A stretch of 64,000 nt of DNA from contig CAWGVZ010000004.1 of assembly GCA_963826035.1 (NCBI GenBank), forward strand, positions 248,001 to 312,000, given 5' to 3'. This stretch comes from Actinophytocola sp963826035 (GTDB lineage Bacteria; Actinomycetota; Actinomycetes; Mycobacteriales; Pseudonocardiaceae). Both the position numbers and the translations under genes were made by a program. The notes beneath the pieces were generated by a model. That model made no database searches. It was not told the origin of the DNA and saw only the letters and a program-made list of their open reading frames with translations. Below are positions 32,620-41,270 of this stretch, piece by piece (position 1 is the first letter of the stretch; each line of letters starts with the position of its first letter).

Positions 32620-35163
32620 GTGCGCCTGCCAGCTGAACTGCCCGACCTGCCGGTCCGTGCCGTGCTGGACGAGGTGGCCGCCGCGCTCGACGGGCCGGGT
32701 ACGGCCGTGCTCGTGGCCCCGCCAGGAACGGGGAAGACGACCATCGTGCCGCTGGCGCTGGCCAGTAATACAGGTGGCCGGGTGGTGGTGGCCGAGCCGC
32801 GCAGGCTCGCGGCTCGCGCGGCGGCCACCCGGATGGCCGCGCTGCTCGGCGAGCCGGTCGGGGGCACGGTCGGCTACGCGGTGCGCGGCGACCGGCGGAC
32901 GTCGAAGGACACGGTGGTCGAGGTGGTCACCACCGGCCTGCTGGTCCGGCGGCTGCAGGGCGACCCGAGCCTGCCGGGGGTGGGCACCGTGCTGCTCGAC
33001 GAGTGCCACGAGCGGCACCTGGACGCCGACCTGCTGCTGACGCTCCTGCTCGACGCGCGGGCCGGGCTGCGGCCGGACCTGCGGCTACTGGCCACGTCGG
33101 CCACGGTCGCCACCGACCGGGTGGCCGAGCTGCTCGGGCCGGCGACGCCCGTCATCCGGGCGCATGTCCGGACGTTCCCCGTGACCACCACGTACACGCC
33201 GCCCGCGCGCGGCGAGTGGATCGAGCGGTGCGTGGCCCGGGCCGTCCACACCGCACTGTCCGAATCGGACGGTGACGTGCTGGTGTTCCTCCCGGGGGTT
33301 GGGGAAATCGCCCGCACCACCGGGCTGCTCGGTGGATTGAATGTGGTGCCGCTGCACGGACGGCTGCCGGCCGCGCAACAGGACGCGGCGCTGCGGCCGG
33401 GGACCGGGCGGCGGGTGGTGCTGGCGACCGCCGTGGCCGAGTCGAGCCTGACGGTGCCCGGCGTGCGGGCGGTCGTGGACTCGGGCCTGGCGAGGGTGCC
33501 GAGGATGGATCACCGCCGCGGCCTGTCGGGGCTGGTCACCACCAGAGTGTCGGCGTCGGTGGCCGAGCAGCGGGCCGGGCGGGCGGGGCGCGAGGCGGCC
33601 GGGCGGGTGTACCGGTGCTGGCCGGAGCACGAGCACGCGACGCTCCCCGCGCAACCGGAGCCGGAGATCCGCACGGCGGACCTGACCAGGCTGGCGCTGG
33701 AGTTGGCGTGCTGGGGCACTCCCGACGGCAGCGGCCTCGAGTGGTGGGACGTGCCGCCACCGGGCGCGCTGGCGTCGGGCCGGGCGGTGCTGACGGCTTT
33801 GGGTGCGCTGGACGCGGTGGGCGGGGTGACCGACCGCGGCAGGCGGATGGCCGGCGTGGGCCTGCACCCCCGGCTGGCGCGGGCCCTGCTGGACGGCGCG
33901 GACGCGATGGGCGCGAAAGCGGCGGCCGAGGTGGTAGCGCTACTGGACGACGACACCCTGGCGAGGGGCACCGACGTGACGGACGCGCTACGGGCCCTAC
34001 GCCACGGCGACGACGAACGCGCCCACCGCTGGCGCCGCGAGGTCCGCCGACTGGTCGACCAACTCCCCGCCCGCGGGGCGCGTAACCCCGGAACCGCGAA
34101 CTCGAGTGCCGGAACCGCGAACTCGAGTGCCGGAACCGCGAACTCGAGTGCCGGAACCGCGAACTCGAGTGCCGGAACCGCGATCTCGAGTGCGGGAACC
34201 GCGATCTCGGGGGGTGATCCCGCGCTCGTGGTGGCGCTCGCGCATCCCGAACGACTCGCTCGGCGGCGGGGGCCCGGGTCGCGGGTCTATCTCATGGCCG
34301 GGGGCACGGCCGCCGAGTTGGACGGGCCGGCCGATGCCGAGTGGTTGGCCGTGGCCAGTGCGGACCGGCAGCCCGGGCGTACGGAAGGCAAGATCCGGCT
34401 CGCCGCGCGGGCCGACCAGGAGCTGGCCGAGCGGGCGGCACCAGCCCTTCTGTCCACTGTGGACGAGATCGGCTGGGTCGGCGGGGACGTGGTCGCCCGG
34501 CGCGTCGCACGGCTCGGGGCGATCGTGTTGCGGGAGCGGCCCATCACCGACGCGGATCGTGAGGCGCTGCGGGCCGCGCTGCTCGACGGGTTACGGAAAG
34601 ACGGGCTCGGGCTGCTGACCTGGTCCGACGCCGCCACCCGGTTGCGCGGCCGGATGGCACTGCTGCACCGGGCACTCGGCGATCCCTGGCCGGCCACCGA
34701 CGACGACGCACTCCTGGCCACCGTCGGGACCTGGCTCGGGCCCGAGCTGACCCGCGCCCGCCGCCGCGCGGACCTCGCCAGGATCAACACGCACGACGCG
34801 CTCCAGCGGCTGCTGCCCTGGCCCGCCGCCGCCCGGCTCGACGAGCTCGTCCCCGACCGGCTGGCCGTCCCCACCGGCGCCCGGGTCCGCGTGGACTACT
34901 CGGGCGACGAGCCCGTGCTGGCGTTGCGGGTGCAGGAGGCGTTCGGCTGGACGGCCACCCCCACCATCGCGGACGGCCGGGTCCCCGTGCTGCTCCACCT
35001 GCTCTCCCCGGCCGGCCGCCCGGTGGCCATCACCCGCGACCTCACGTCCTTCTGGCGCGACGGCTACCAGCAGGTCCGCACGGAGCTGCGCGGCCGCTAC
35101 CCGAAGCACCCGTGGCCGGCCGACCCGACCACCGCCACCCCGACGTCTCGCCGGGGACACTAA
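32620..35163 (+). CDS. hrpB: ATP-dependent helicase HrpB
   Basis: A DExH-box helicase of about 847 residues. Walker A is APPGTGKTTIVPLAL, motif II is DECHERHLDADLLL, motif III is ATSATVATDRV, and the second RecA domain has VFLPGVGEI and VAEQRAGRAGREAAGRVYR. The C-terminal HrpB domain (RARRRADLARINTHDALQRLLPWPAAARLDELVP, then SFWRDGYQQVRTELRGRYPKHPWP) confirms HrpB rather than HrpA. The start is GTG 32620 (VRLPAELPDLPVRAVLDEV); GTG 32575 next to the promoter would add 15 residues. A tandem 21-bp repeat inserted in frame (34090-34212) adds a tract of TANSSAG heptads between the helicase core and C-terminal region, which is unusual. Confidence 0.92.
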   Translation: MRLPAELPDLPVRAVLDEVAAALDGPGTAVLVAPPGTGKTTIVPLALASNTGGRVVVAEPRRLAARAAATRMAALLGEPVGGTVGYAVRGDRRTSKDTVVEVVTTGLLVRRLQGDPSLPGVGTVLLDECHERHLDADLLLTLLLDARAGLRPDLRLLATSATVATDRVAELLGPATPVIRAHVRTFPVTTTYTPPARGEWIERCVARAVHTALSESDGDVLVFLPGVGEIARTTGLLGGLNVVPLHGRLPAAQQDAALRPGTGRRVVLATAVAESSLTVPGVRAVVDSGLARVPRMDHRRGLSGLVTTRVSASVAEQRAGRAGREAAGRVYRCWPEHEHATLPAQPEPEIRTADLTRLALELACWGTPDGSGLEWWDVPPPGALASGRAVLTALGALDAVGGVTDRGRRMAGVGLHPRLARALLDGADAMGAKAAAEVVALLDDDTLARGTDVTDALRALRHGDDERAHRWRREVRRLVDQLPARGARNPGTANSSAGTANSSAGTANSSAGTANSSAGTAISSAGTAISGGDPALVVALAHPERLARRRGPGSRVYLMAGGTAAELDGPADAEWLAVASADRQPGRTEGKIRLAARADQELAERAAPALLSTVDEIGWVGGDVVARRVARLGAIVLRERPITDADREALRAALLDGLRKDGLGLLTWSDAATRLRGRMALLHRALGDPWPATDDDALLATVGTWLGPELTRARRRADLARINTHDALQRLLPWPAAARLDELVPDRLAVPTGARVRVDYSGDEPVLALRVQEAFGWTATPTIADGRVPVLLHLLSPAGRPVAITRDLTSFWRDGYQQVRTELRGRYPKHPWPADPTTATPTSRRGH
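34090..34212 (+). repeat. 21-bp tandem array inside hrpB
   Basis: Six units of 21 bp starting GGAACCGCGAACTCGAGTGC: four identical, then two with the GATCTCG core. The frame is kept and each unit is read as a TANSSAG-like heptad. The unit belongs to the same family as the intergenic arrays at 10854-11165 and 61800-61959. Confidence 0.92.
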
Positions 35164-35174
35164 ACTTCTGCCAG

Positions 35175-36806
35175 GTGAGCGCAACACTGGTCGCCAAGGG
35201 GCTGGCCGCCGGCTTCGCCGACCGCGTGCTGTTCGCCGGGCTGGACCTGGTGGTCGCACCCGGTGACGTCGTCGGGCTGGTCGGCGTGAACGGCGCGGGC
35301 AAGTCGACCCTCCTGCGCATCCTCGGCGGGATCACCGAACCCGAGGACGGCCTGGTGCGGCTGTCCCCGCCCACGGCGAACGTCGGCTACCTCCCCCAGG
35401 AACCGGACCGCCGTCCCGGTGAGACGGTGCGCGCCTTTCTCGGGCGCCGCACGGGGGTCACGGCCGCACAGTCCGAGTTGGACGCGGCGACCGAGGCGCT
35501 CACCCAGGGGACCGGGGACGACGCCTACGCCGACGCCCTCGAACGGTGGCTCGCGCTCGGCGGCGCCGACCTGGACGACCGCATGGCCGAGGTGATCGCC
35601 GACCTCGGGCTGACGGTCGACCTCGACGCGGCCATGACCTCGCTGTCCGGTGGCCAGGCCGCGCGGGCGAGCATGGCGTCGCTGCTGCTGTCGCGCTACG
35701 ACGTGTTCCTGCTCGACGAGCCGACGAACGACCTGGACCTCGACGGCCTCGACCGGCTGGAGGCGTTCGTCACCGGGCTGCGTGCGGCGACCGTGCTGGT
35801 CAGCCACGACCGGGAGTTCCTGGCCAGGACGGTGACGAGCGTCGTCGAGCTGGACCTCGCCCAGCAACTGGTGCGCGAGTACGGCGGCGGCTACGACTCC
35901 TACCTGGCCGAACGCGAGGTCGCGCGTCGCCACGCCCGCGAACGCTACGAGGAGTTCGCCGACACGAAGGCCTCGCTCGAACAGCGGGCGCGGACGCAGC
36001 GGGCGTGGATGGACAAAGGCGTGCGCAACGCGCGCCGCAAGATGCCCGACAACGACAAGATCGGGCGGAACAAGCGGGTCGAGTCCACGGAGAAGCAGGC
36101 GGCCAAGGCGCGCCAGACCGACCGGCTGATCGAGCGCATGGAGGTCGTGGAGGAGCCGCGCAAGGAGTGGGAGCTGCGGATGGAGATCGCCGCCGCGCCC
36201 CGGTCCGGTGCGGTGGTCGCCGCGCTGCGGGACGCGGTCGTGCGCCGCGGCGGGTTCACCCTCGGCCCGGTGAACCTGCAGATCGACTGGGCGGACAAGG
36301 TGGCCATCACCGGCGCGAACGGGGCCGGCAAGTCCACGCTCCTCGGCGCGCTGCTCGGCCGGATCGACCTGGCTTCGGGACATGCCTCGCTGGGCCCGGG
36401 GGTGAAGGTCGGCGAGGTCGACCAGGCCCGCGCGCTGTTCACCGACGACCGGACGCTGCTCGCGGCGTTCGAGGCGCAGCTGCCGGACCTGCCGCCGGCC
36501 GACCTCCGCACACTGCTCGCGAAGTTCGGGCTCACGGCCGTGCACGTGTTGCGGCCGGCGACGAGCCTGTCCCCCGGCGAACGCACCCGTGCGGCACTCG
36601 CCCTGCTCCAGGCCCGCGGGGTGAATCTCCTGGTCCTCGACGAGCCGACCAACCATCTCGACCTGCCGGCCATCGAGCAGCTGGAGTCCGCGCTGGACAA
36701 CTACCCCGGCACCCTGCTGCTGGTCACCCACGACCGCCGCATGCTGGCCGCCGTCCACACCACCCGCCACATCCACGTGACGGACGGCCGGATCACCGAA
36801 CGGTAG
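35175..36806 (+). CDS. ABC-F family ATPase
   Basis: A 543-residue soluble protein with two ABC domains and no membrane part. The first domain has GVNGAGKSTLL, SLSGGQAARASMASLL and VFLLDEPTNDLDLDGLD; the second has GANGAGKSTLL, SLSPGERTRAALALL and LLVLDEPTNHLDLPAIE. The linker (about residues 250-340) is charged and helical, as in ribosome-binding ABC-F proteins. Members act on the ribosomal E site, either in translation quality control or in protecting against ribosome-targeting antibiotics; sequence alone cannot separate these. The start is GTG 35175 with CAGG just upstream, 11 bp after the hrpB stop. Confidence 0.9.
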   Translation: MSATLVAKGLAAGFADRVLFAGLDLVVAPGDVVGLVGVNGAGKSTLLRILGGITEPEDGLVRLSPPTANVGYLPQEPDRRPGETVRAFLGRRTGVTAAQSELDAATEALTQGTGDDAYADALERWLALGGADLDDRMAEVIADLGLTVDLDAAMTSLSGGQAARASMASLLLSRYDVFLLDEPTNDLDLDGLDRLEAFVTGLRAATVLVSHDREFLARTVTSVVELDLAQQLVREYGGGYDSYLAEREVARRHARERYEEFADTKASLEQRARTQRAWMDKGVRNARRKMPDNDKIGRNKRVESTEKQAAKARQTDRLIERMEVVEEPRKEWELRMEIAAAPRSGAVVAALRDAVVRRGGFTLGPVNLQIDWADKVAITGANGAGKSTLLGALLGRIDLASGHASLGPGVKVGEVDQARALFTDDRTLLAAFEAQLPDLPPADLRTLLAKFGLTAVHVLRPATSLSPGERTRAALALLQARGVNLLVLDEPTNHLDLPAIEQLESALDNYPGTLLLVTHDRRMLAAVHTTRHIHVTDGRITER

Positions 36807-36814
36807 GAACCGCC

Positions 36815-36905
36815 CGGCGAGTCCCACGTTCAAACACCGCGAGTCCCACGTTCATTCAGCTCGGCGAGTCCCACGTTCAAACACCGCGAGTCCCACGTTC
36901 AAACA
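36815..36905 (+). repeat. 22-bp direct repeats after ABC-F gene
   Basis: Four copies of GCGAGTCCCACGTTCA, mostly followed by AACACC, in two pairs separated by a short variable piece (TTCAGCTCG). The fifth occurrence of CGCGAGTCCC begins the long inverted repeat that follows. Confidence 0.88.
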
Positions 36906-36906
36906 C

Positions 36907-37002
36907 CGCGAGTCCCCCTCCCAGGACCGCCGAGTCGGCGGTTCGCGAACCGGCCCGCAGTCGCGAACCGCCAACTCGCGTGTCGTGAGAGGGGGACTCG
37001 CG
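36907..37002 (+). terminator. Large nested hairpin between convergent genes
   Basis: CGCGAGTCCCCCTC (36907-36920) pairs with GAGGGGGACTCGCG (36989-37002), and inside it GGCGGTTCGCGA (36937-36948) pairs with TCGCGAACCGCC (36961-36972). It lies between the ABC-F gene and the convergent LLM gene and could serve as a two-way terminator or cruciform. Confidence 0.65.
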
Positions 37003-37050
37003 CGATAGGGGAACCCGGGCCCACCGCCGAGCACGGTGGGCCGCGGGAAG

Positions 37051-38112
37051 TTAGACCGGCTGACTCGCGAACGCCGGCATCACGTGATCGTGAACCAGCC
37101 GCAGCTGCTCGCGCATGGTGGCCACCCCGGGAAGTTCCATGCCCGAGAACGCCTTCACCAGCGCCGCGTCCGTGATGGCCAGCACCAGATGGTTCACGCC
37201 GGTCGACGCGATCTCCGACTTGATCTTCTCGGCGCATTCCTCCGGCGTGCCGGCCACCGAGAGGCGGTCGGCCAGTTCGGGGGACGTCAGCTCGTAGGCC
37301 CGGTCCACCCGGCCCTCGCCCACCGCGGCGATGATGTCCGTCAGCTCCGCCGGGTCGACGTTGTTGCGTGCCAACTGCTCCACCGGCATGGACGACGCGT
37401 ACAGGCCCACCATGGCCCTGGCCGCGTCCTTCGCCGCGCGGGAGTCCTCGCCCGTGGCGAACACGATCCACGCGCCCAGGTCGAGCGAGTTCACGTCCCG
37501 GCCGGCCTTCTCCGCGCCGATCCGCACGTTGTCCACCATGTACTCGTAGGCCTGCTTCGTGTAGCTGAGCGCGTGGTGCACGCCGTCGGTCAGCTCACCG
37601 GCCGCCTGGAACGACTTCGGTCCACGCATGGCACCCAGCTTCACCGGCACGTGTTCCTGCACCGGCCGGGCGAACGTGAACAGCCCGCTGTAGGAGAAGA
37701 ACTCGCCGTCGTAGGTGATCGCCCCGTCGTCCAACATGGTGCGCACCACGTGGTGAGCTTCCTTCAAGCGGGACAACGGCTTCGTCTTCGCCCAGTCGAT
37801 GCCGTACTGGGCGAGCAGCCCGAAGTTGCCGGACCCGAGCACGCACTCGGCGCGTCCGCCGGTCAGCTCGTCCAGGGTCGCCGTGGCCTGGGCGATGAGC
37901 GTGGGCTCGCGCAGGGTGATGGCCGACAGGCTCGGCCCGAACCGGATGTTCTTCGTCTTGTCGGCGGCGGCCGCGAACAGCAGCCACAGGTCCTTGTGCC
38001 AGGTCTCATCCGCCGCGTAGCAGCCGTAGTATCCCAGCTCGTCGGCGAGTTCGATGGATTCGATCGTGTCGTCGAGCGGGTAGTCGGGCAGCATCACGTA
38101 GCTGAACCGCAT
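37051..38112 (-). CDS. LLM-class F420-dependent oxidoreductase
   Basis: A 353-residue luciferase-like TIM-barrel protein, probably F420-dependent. Typical pieces are ELADELGYYGCYAADETWHKDLW, IRFGPSLSAITLREPTLIAQATATLDELTGGRAECVLGSGN and VPVKLGAMRGPKSFQAAGELTDGVHHAL. Members reduce or oxidise substrates using F420 or act as FMN monooxygenases. It is the last gene of a six-gene minus-strand operon, 10 bp after the aldehyde dehydrogenase. It may reduce or oxygenate an intermediate of that catabolic pathway. Confidence 0.88.
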   Translation of the reverse strand: MRFSYVMLPDYPLDDTIESIELADELGYYGCYAADETWHKDLWLLFAAAADKTKNIRFGPSLSAITLREPTLIAQATATLDELTGGRAECVLGSGNFGLLAQYGIDWAKTKPLSRLKEAHHVVRTMLDDGAITYDGEFFSYSGLFTFARPVQEHVPVKLGAMRGPKSFQAAGELTDGVHHALSYTKQAYEYMVDNVRIGAEKAGRDVNSLDLGAWIVFATGEDSRAAKDAARAMVGLYASSMPVEQLARNNVDPAELTDIIAAVGEGRVDRAYELTSPELADRLSVAGTPEECAEKIKSEIASTGVNHLVLAITDAALVKAFSGMELPGVATMREQLRLVHDHVMPAFASQPV

Positions 38113-38122
38113 GATCGATCAC

Positions 38123-39538
38123 CTATCCGTCCATATTGGACATAACGTGTTTGACCCTTGTGTAGTCCGCCAACCCGTACATCGACAGGTCCTTGCCGTA
38201 ACCGGAGTGCTTGAACCCGCCGTGCGGCATCTCGGCCACGAGCGGGATGTGCGTGTTGATCCACACGCAGCCGAAGTCCAGCTCGCGCGACATCCGCAGC
38301 GCCCGGCCGTGGTCGCGGGTCCACACGGACGACGCGAGCCCGTACTCGACGTCGTTCGCCCACCGCAGCGCCTCGGCCTCGTCGGTGAACCGCTGCACGC
38401 TGATCACCGGGCCGAAGACCTCCTGCTGCACGATCTCGTCGTCCTGCCGGAGCCCGGAAACCACTGTGGGGGCGTAGAAGTAGCCGCGCTCGCCGACCTG
38501 ACCGCCGCCGTGGTCGACGCTCGCGTGATCGGGCAGCCGGTCGACGAACCCGCGCACCCGGTCGAGCTGGTTGGCGTTGTTCAGCGGGCCGTAATCACCG
38601 TCCGTGGCGGTTGTCGTGCCACCCGCCTGCTCGGCCAGTGCCGCCACGAGATCGTCGTACACCCGCGGCCCGGCCAGCACCCGGCTGGCGGCCGTGCAGT
38701 CCTGGCCCGCGTTGAAGTAACCGGCCCCGGCGACCGCCTCGGCCGTGGCCGCGATGTCCGCGTCGTCGAACACGATCACCGGCGCCTTGCCGCCCAGCTC
38801 CAGGTGCACCCGCTTCAGGTCGGCGGCCGCGGCGGCCGCCACCTCGCGTCCCGCCCGCACCGACCCGGTGATCGACGCCATGGCGGGGATCGGATGTGAC
38901 ACCAGCGAAGCACCGGTGTCCCGGTCACCGCAGACCACGTTGAACACGCCGGGCGGCAGGAACTCGGCGGCCAGCTCGGCCAGGAACACGGTCGATACGG
39001 GCGTGGTGTCCGAGGGCTTCAGCACCACCGTGTTCCCCGTGGCGAGCGCCGGCCCGAACTTCCACAGCGCCATCAGCGCCGGGTAGTTCCACGGGGTCAC
39101 CTGCGCGCACACCCCGAGCGGCTCGCGGCGCACCCAGGACGTGTGGCCCGCCAGATATTCACCGGCCGACAGTCCTTCGAGGACACGCGCGGCGCCGGCG
39201 AAGAACCGCAGCTGGTCGAGGAACATCGGCAGTTCCTCGGCGCGGGTCAGCTCCAGCGGCTTGCCGGTGTTCTCGCACTCCAACGCCAACAGCTCGTCGG
39301 CGCGGTCCTCGACGCGGTCGGCGAACCGGGACAGCGCCAGCTGCCGTTCGGCGGGCGTCGTGTCCCGCCAACCGCCGAACGCGTCCCGCGCGACCGTGAG
39401 CGCCCGGTCGACGTCTGCCTGGCCGGACACCGGCGCCGTGGCGAACACCTCCCCGGTGGCCGGGTCGACCAGCTCCGCCGACCGCCCGTCGAGAGCGTCC
39501 ACATAGGACCCACTGACGAAGTTCCGTACCGTCCTCAT
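38123..39538 (-). CDS. Aldehyde dehydrogenase (gamma-aminobutyraldehyde dehydrogenase-like)
   Basis: A 471-residue NAD(P)-dependent ALDH. It shows QVTPWNYPALMALWKFGPALATGNTVVLKPSD, the active-site Glu in LELGGKAPVIVFDDADI and the nucleophilic Cys in FNAGQDCTAASRVL, with GPVISVQRFTDEAEALRWAND near the C-terminus. The GQDCTA and VWINTHIP patterns are like PatD/PuuC-type gamma-aminobutyraldehyde dehydrogenases of putrescine catabolism. The ATG overlaps the permease stop by 4 bp. The substrate is inferred from family similarity and the neighbouring amino-acid/amine permease. Confidence 0.88.
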   Translation of the reverse strand: MRTVRNFVSGSYVDALDGRSAELVDPATGEVFATAPVSGQADVDRALTVARDAFGGWRDTTPAERQLALSRFADRVEDRADELLALECENTGKPLELTRAEELPMFLDQLRFFAGAARVLEGLSAGEYLAGHTSWVRREPLGVCAQVTPWNYPALMALWKFGPALATGNTVVLKPSDTTPVSTVFLAELAAEFLPPGVFNVVCGDRDTGASLVSHPIPAMASITGSVRAGREVAAAAAADLKRVHLELGGKAPVIVFDDADIAATAEAVAGAGYFNAGQDCTAASRVLAGPRVYDDLVAALAEQAGGTTTATDGDYGPLNNANQLDRVRGFVDRLPDHASVDHGGGQVGERGYFYAPTVVSGLRQDDEIVQQEVFGPVISVQRFTDEAEALRWANDVEYGLASSVWTRDHGRALRMSRELDFGCVWINTHIPLVAEMPHGGFKHSGYGKDLSMYGLADYTRVKHVMSNMDG

Positions 39539-41004
39539 GGGACCTCCCGGTCTATCGCGTCGCCAGATGTCGCTGTGCTGTGCCGATGCGGGCGCAGCAG
39601 CAGCAGCACGAGCAGCCCGGCGCCGACCACCACCAGCCCGGACAACAGCACCAGATAGTTGTCGTACCACGGGGCGTCCGGGGTACGCGGCCACACCATG
39701 TTCAGGATGGCGGCGATCCCGTAGAGCTGCGCGGCGACGGTCACCGGCAGGCCCCAGCGGCCCAGCGTGAACGCGCCGGCCGGCACCCAGCCCTTCAGCC
39801 GGGCCCGCAGCGCCGCGAGCACCACCATCTGGAAGCCCAGGTAGATGCCGAGCACGGCGAACGAGACGATCTTCGTGATCGCGTCCTCGGAGAACCGGGA
39901 CACGAACACCACGATCGCCGGCACCACGGCCGCCACCAGGAGTGTGTACGGCGGCACGCCCCTGGCGCGGGAGAACCGGGCGAGCACCCGGCTGCCCGGC
40001 AGCATCCGGTCCCTGGCATAGGAGTACATCAGCCGCGAGGCCGCCGCCTGCAGGCTCAGCGCGCAGGACAGGAACGAGACCAGCACGACCACCAGCACCA
40101 CCTTGGCGCCGAACGACCCGAACGCCGTGGTGAGCACGCCACCCACCGGATCGGCGTTCGCACCGGAGATCACGGCGCCGAAGTCGGGCACGGCCAGCAC
40201 GAACGCGAGGCAGACGAACGTGGCGGCCGCACCACCGATATAGATGGTCATCCGCATGGCCTTCGGGATCCGCCGGCTGGCGTCCGGCACTTCCTCGGCC
40301 ACGTCCCCGCACGCCTCGAACCCGTAGTACTGGAAGATCCCGATCAGCCCGGCCGCCAGGAACGCGGCCAGGTACGAACCCTCTGGCGCCGCACCGAAAC
40401 TGTCGAACAGGACGCCGAGGTCGTGCTCCCGCTCGGCCAGCAGCAGCCACCCGCCGACCACGAGCGCACCGGCGATCTCCGTGCCGAACCCGATGAGCGC
40501 GGCAGTGCCGAGCACCCTGGTGCCACCCAGGTTGATGGCCGTGGCCAGCACGATCATCACCAGCGCGCACGCGATGGTCGTGTTCGTCGACGCCGTGAGA
40601 TCCAGCAGGGAAGCCAGGTACGGGCCGGCGCCGTAGACCACCGACGCGATTGTCACCAACAACGCGATGGCGTAGACCCAGCCGGTGAGCCACGCCCACT
40701 TCGGACCCCACAGGCGACGCGCCCACGGGTAGATGCCGCCCGCGATCGGGTACTGCGAGACGATCTCGCCGAACACCAGCGCCACGAGGAACTGGCCGAG
40801 GCCGACGATGACGAGGGTCCAGATCATCGGCGGACCGGCCTCGGCCAGCGAGACGGCGAACAGGGTGTAGATCCCGACCACGGGCGACAAGTAGGTGAAG
40901 CCGAGCGAGAAGTTGGCCCACAGGCTCATGTCCCGCCGGAACTCGGAGGTGTAGCCGAGCGCGGCGAGCTGTTGGGTGTCTGTATCACTGATGGAGCCAC
41001 TCAT
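39535..41004 (-). CDS. APC-family amino acid/polyamine permease
   Basis: A 489-residue transporter with about 12 hydrophobic helices. Features are SLGFTYLSPVVGIYTLF, GEIVSQYPIAGGIYPWARRLWG and FGFEACGDVAEEVPDASRRIPKAM, which are typical of the APC superfamily GABA/polyamine/choline-type permeases (BAT1/UGA4-like in fungi). It probably imports the amine or amino acid whose aldehyde is oxidised by the adjacent dehydrogenase. The start overlaps the small upstream gene (41001-41004). Confidence 0.9.
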   Translation of the reverse strand: MSGSISDTDTQQLAALGYTSEFRRDMSLWANFSLGFTYLSPVVGIYTLFAVSLAEAGPPMIWTLVIVGLGQFLVALVFGEIVSQYPIAGGIYPWARRLWGPKWAWLTGWVYAIALLVTIASVVYGAGPYLASLLDLTASTNTTIACALVMIVLATAINLGGTRVLGTAALIGFGTEIAGALVVGGWLLLAEREHDLGVLFDSFGAAPEGSYLAAFLAAGLIGIFQYYGFEACGDVAEEVPDASRRIPKAMRMTIYIGGAAATFVCLAFVLAVPDFGAVISGANADPVGGVLTTAFGSFGAKVVLVVVLVSFLSCALSLQAAASRLMYSYARDRMLPGSRVLARFSRARGVPPYTLLVAAVVPAIVVFVSRFSEDAITKIVSFAVLGIYLGFQMVVLAALRARLKGWVPAGAFTLGRWGLPVTVAAQLYGIAAILNMVWPRTPDAPWYDNYLVLLSGLVVVGAGLLVLLLLRPHRHSTATSGDAIDREVP

Positions 41005-41270
41005 GCGCCGTCCTCGGCGTCCAGTTCGTCCAGCAGCTCCTGTCCCGACAGGACGGTGTCGGCCCAGTGCCGGTGCATCCACTCGAGGTGGTCGGCGCGG
41101 CCGGCCGCGATCCGCAGCGTGTCCCAGTTGGGGAACAGCTGCTGTGCCACGTGGACGGTCATGAGCCTCGGGTCGACCTCGAAGATGTGCTGGAACCGCT
41201 CCACCGCCACGTCGCTGACCTGCCTGGCGGGCGGCGGGGTGTGCTGCTCGTCGTACCGGTAGCCGCTCAT
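41001..41270 (-). CDS. Small acidic protein of catabolic operon
   Basis: An 89-residue acidic protein (MSGYRYDEQHTPPPARQVSDVAVERFQHIF) with HWADTVLSGQELLDELDAEDGA at the end. No known domain is recognised. It lies between the FAD oxidase and permease genes with 4-bp overlaps at both ends, so it is almost certainly translated and part of the pathway. It may be an accessory or adaptor subunit of the neighbouring oxidoreductases. Confidence 0.8.
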   Translation of the reverse strand: MSGYRYDEQHTPPPARQVSDVAVERFQHIFEVDPRLMTVHVAQQLFPNWDTLRIAAGRADHLEWMHRHWADTVLSGQELLDELDAEDGA

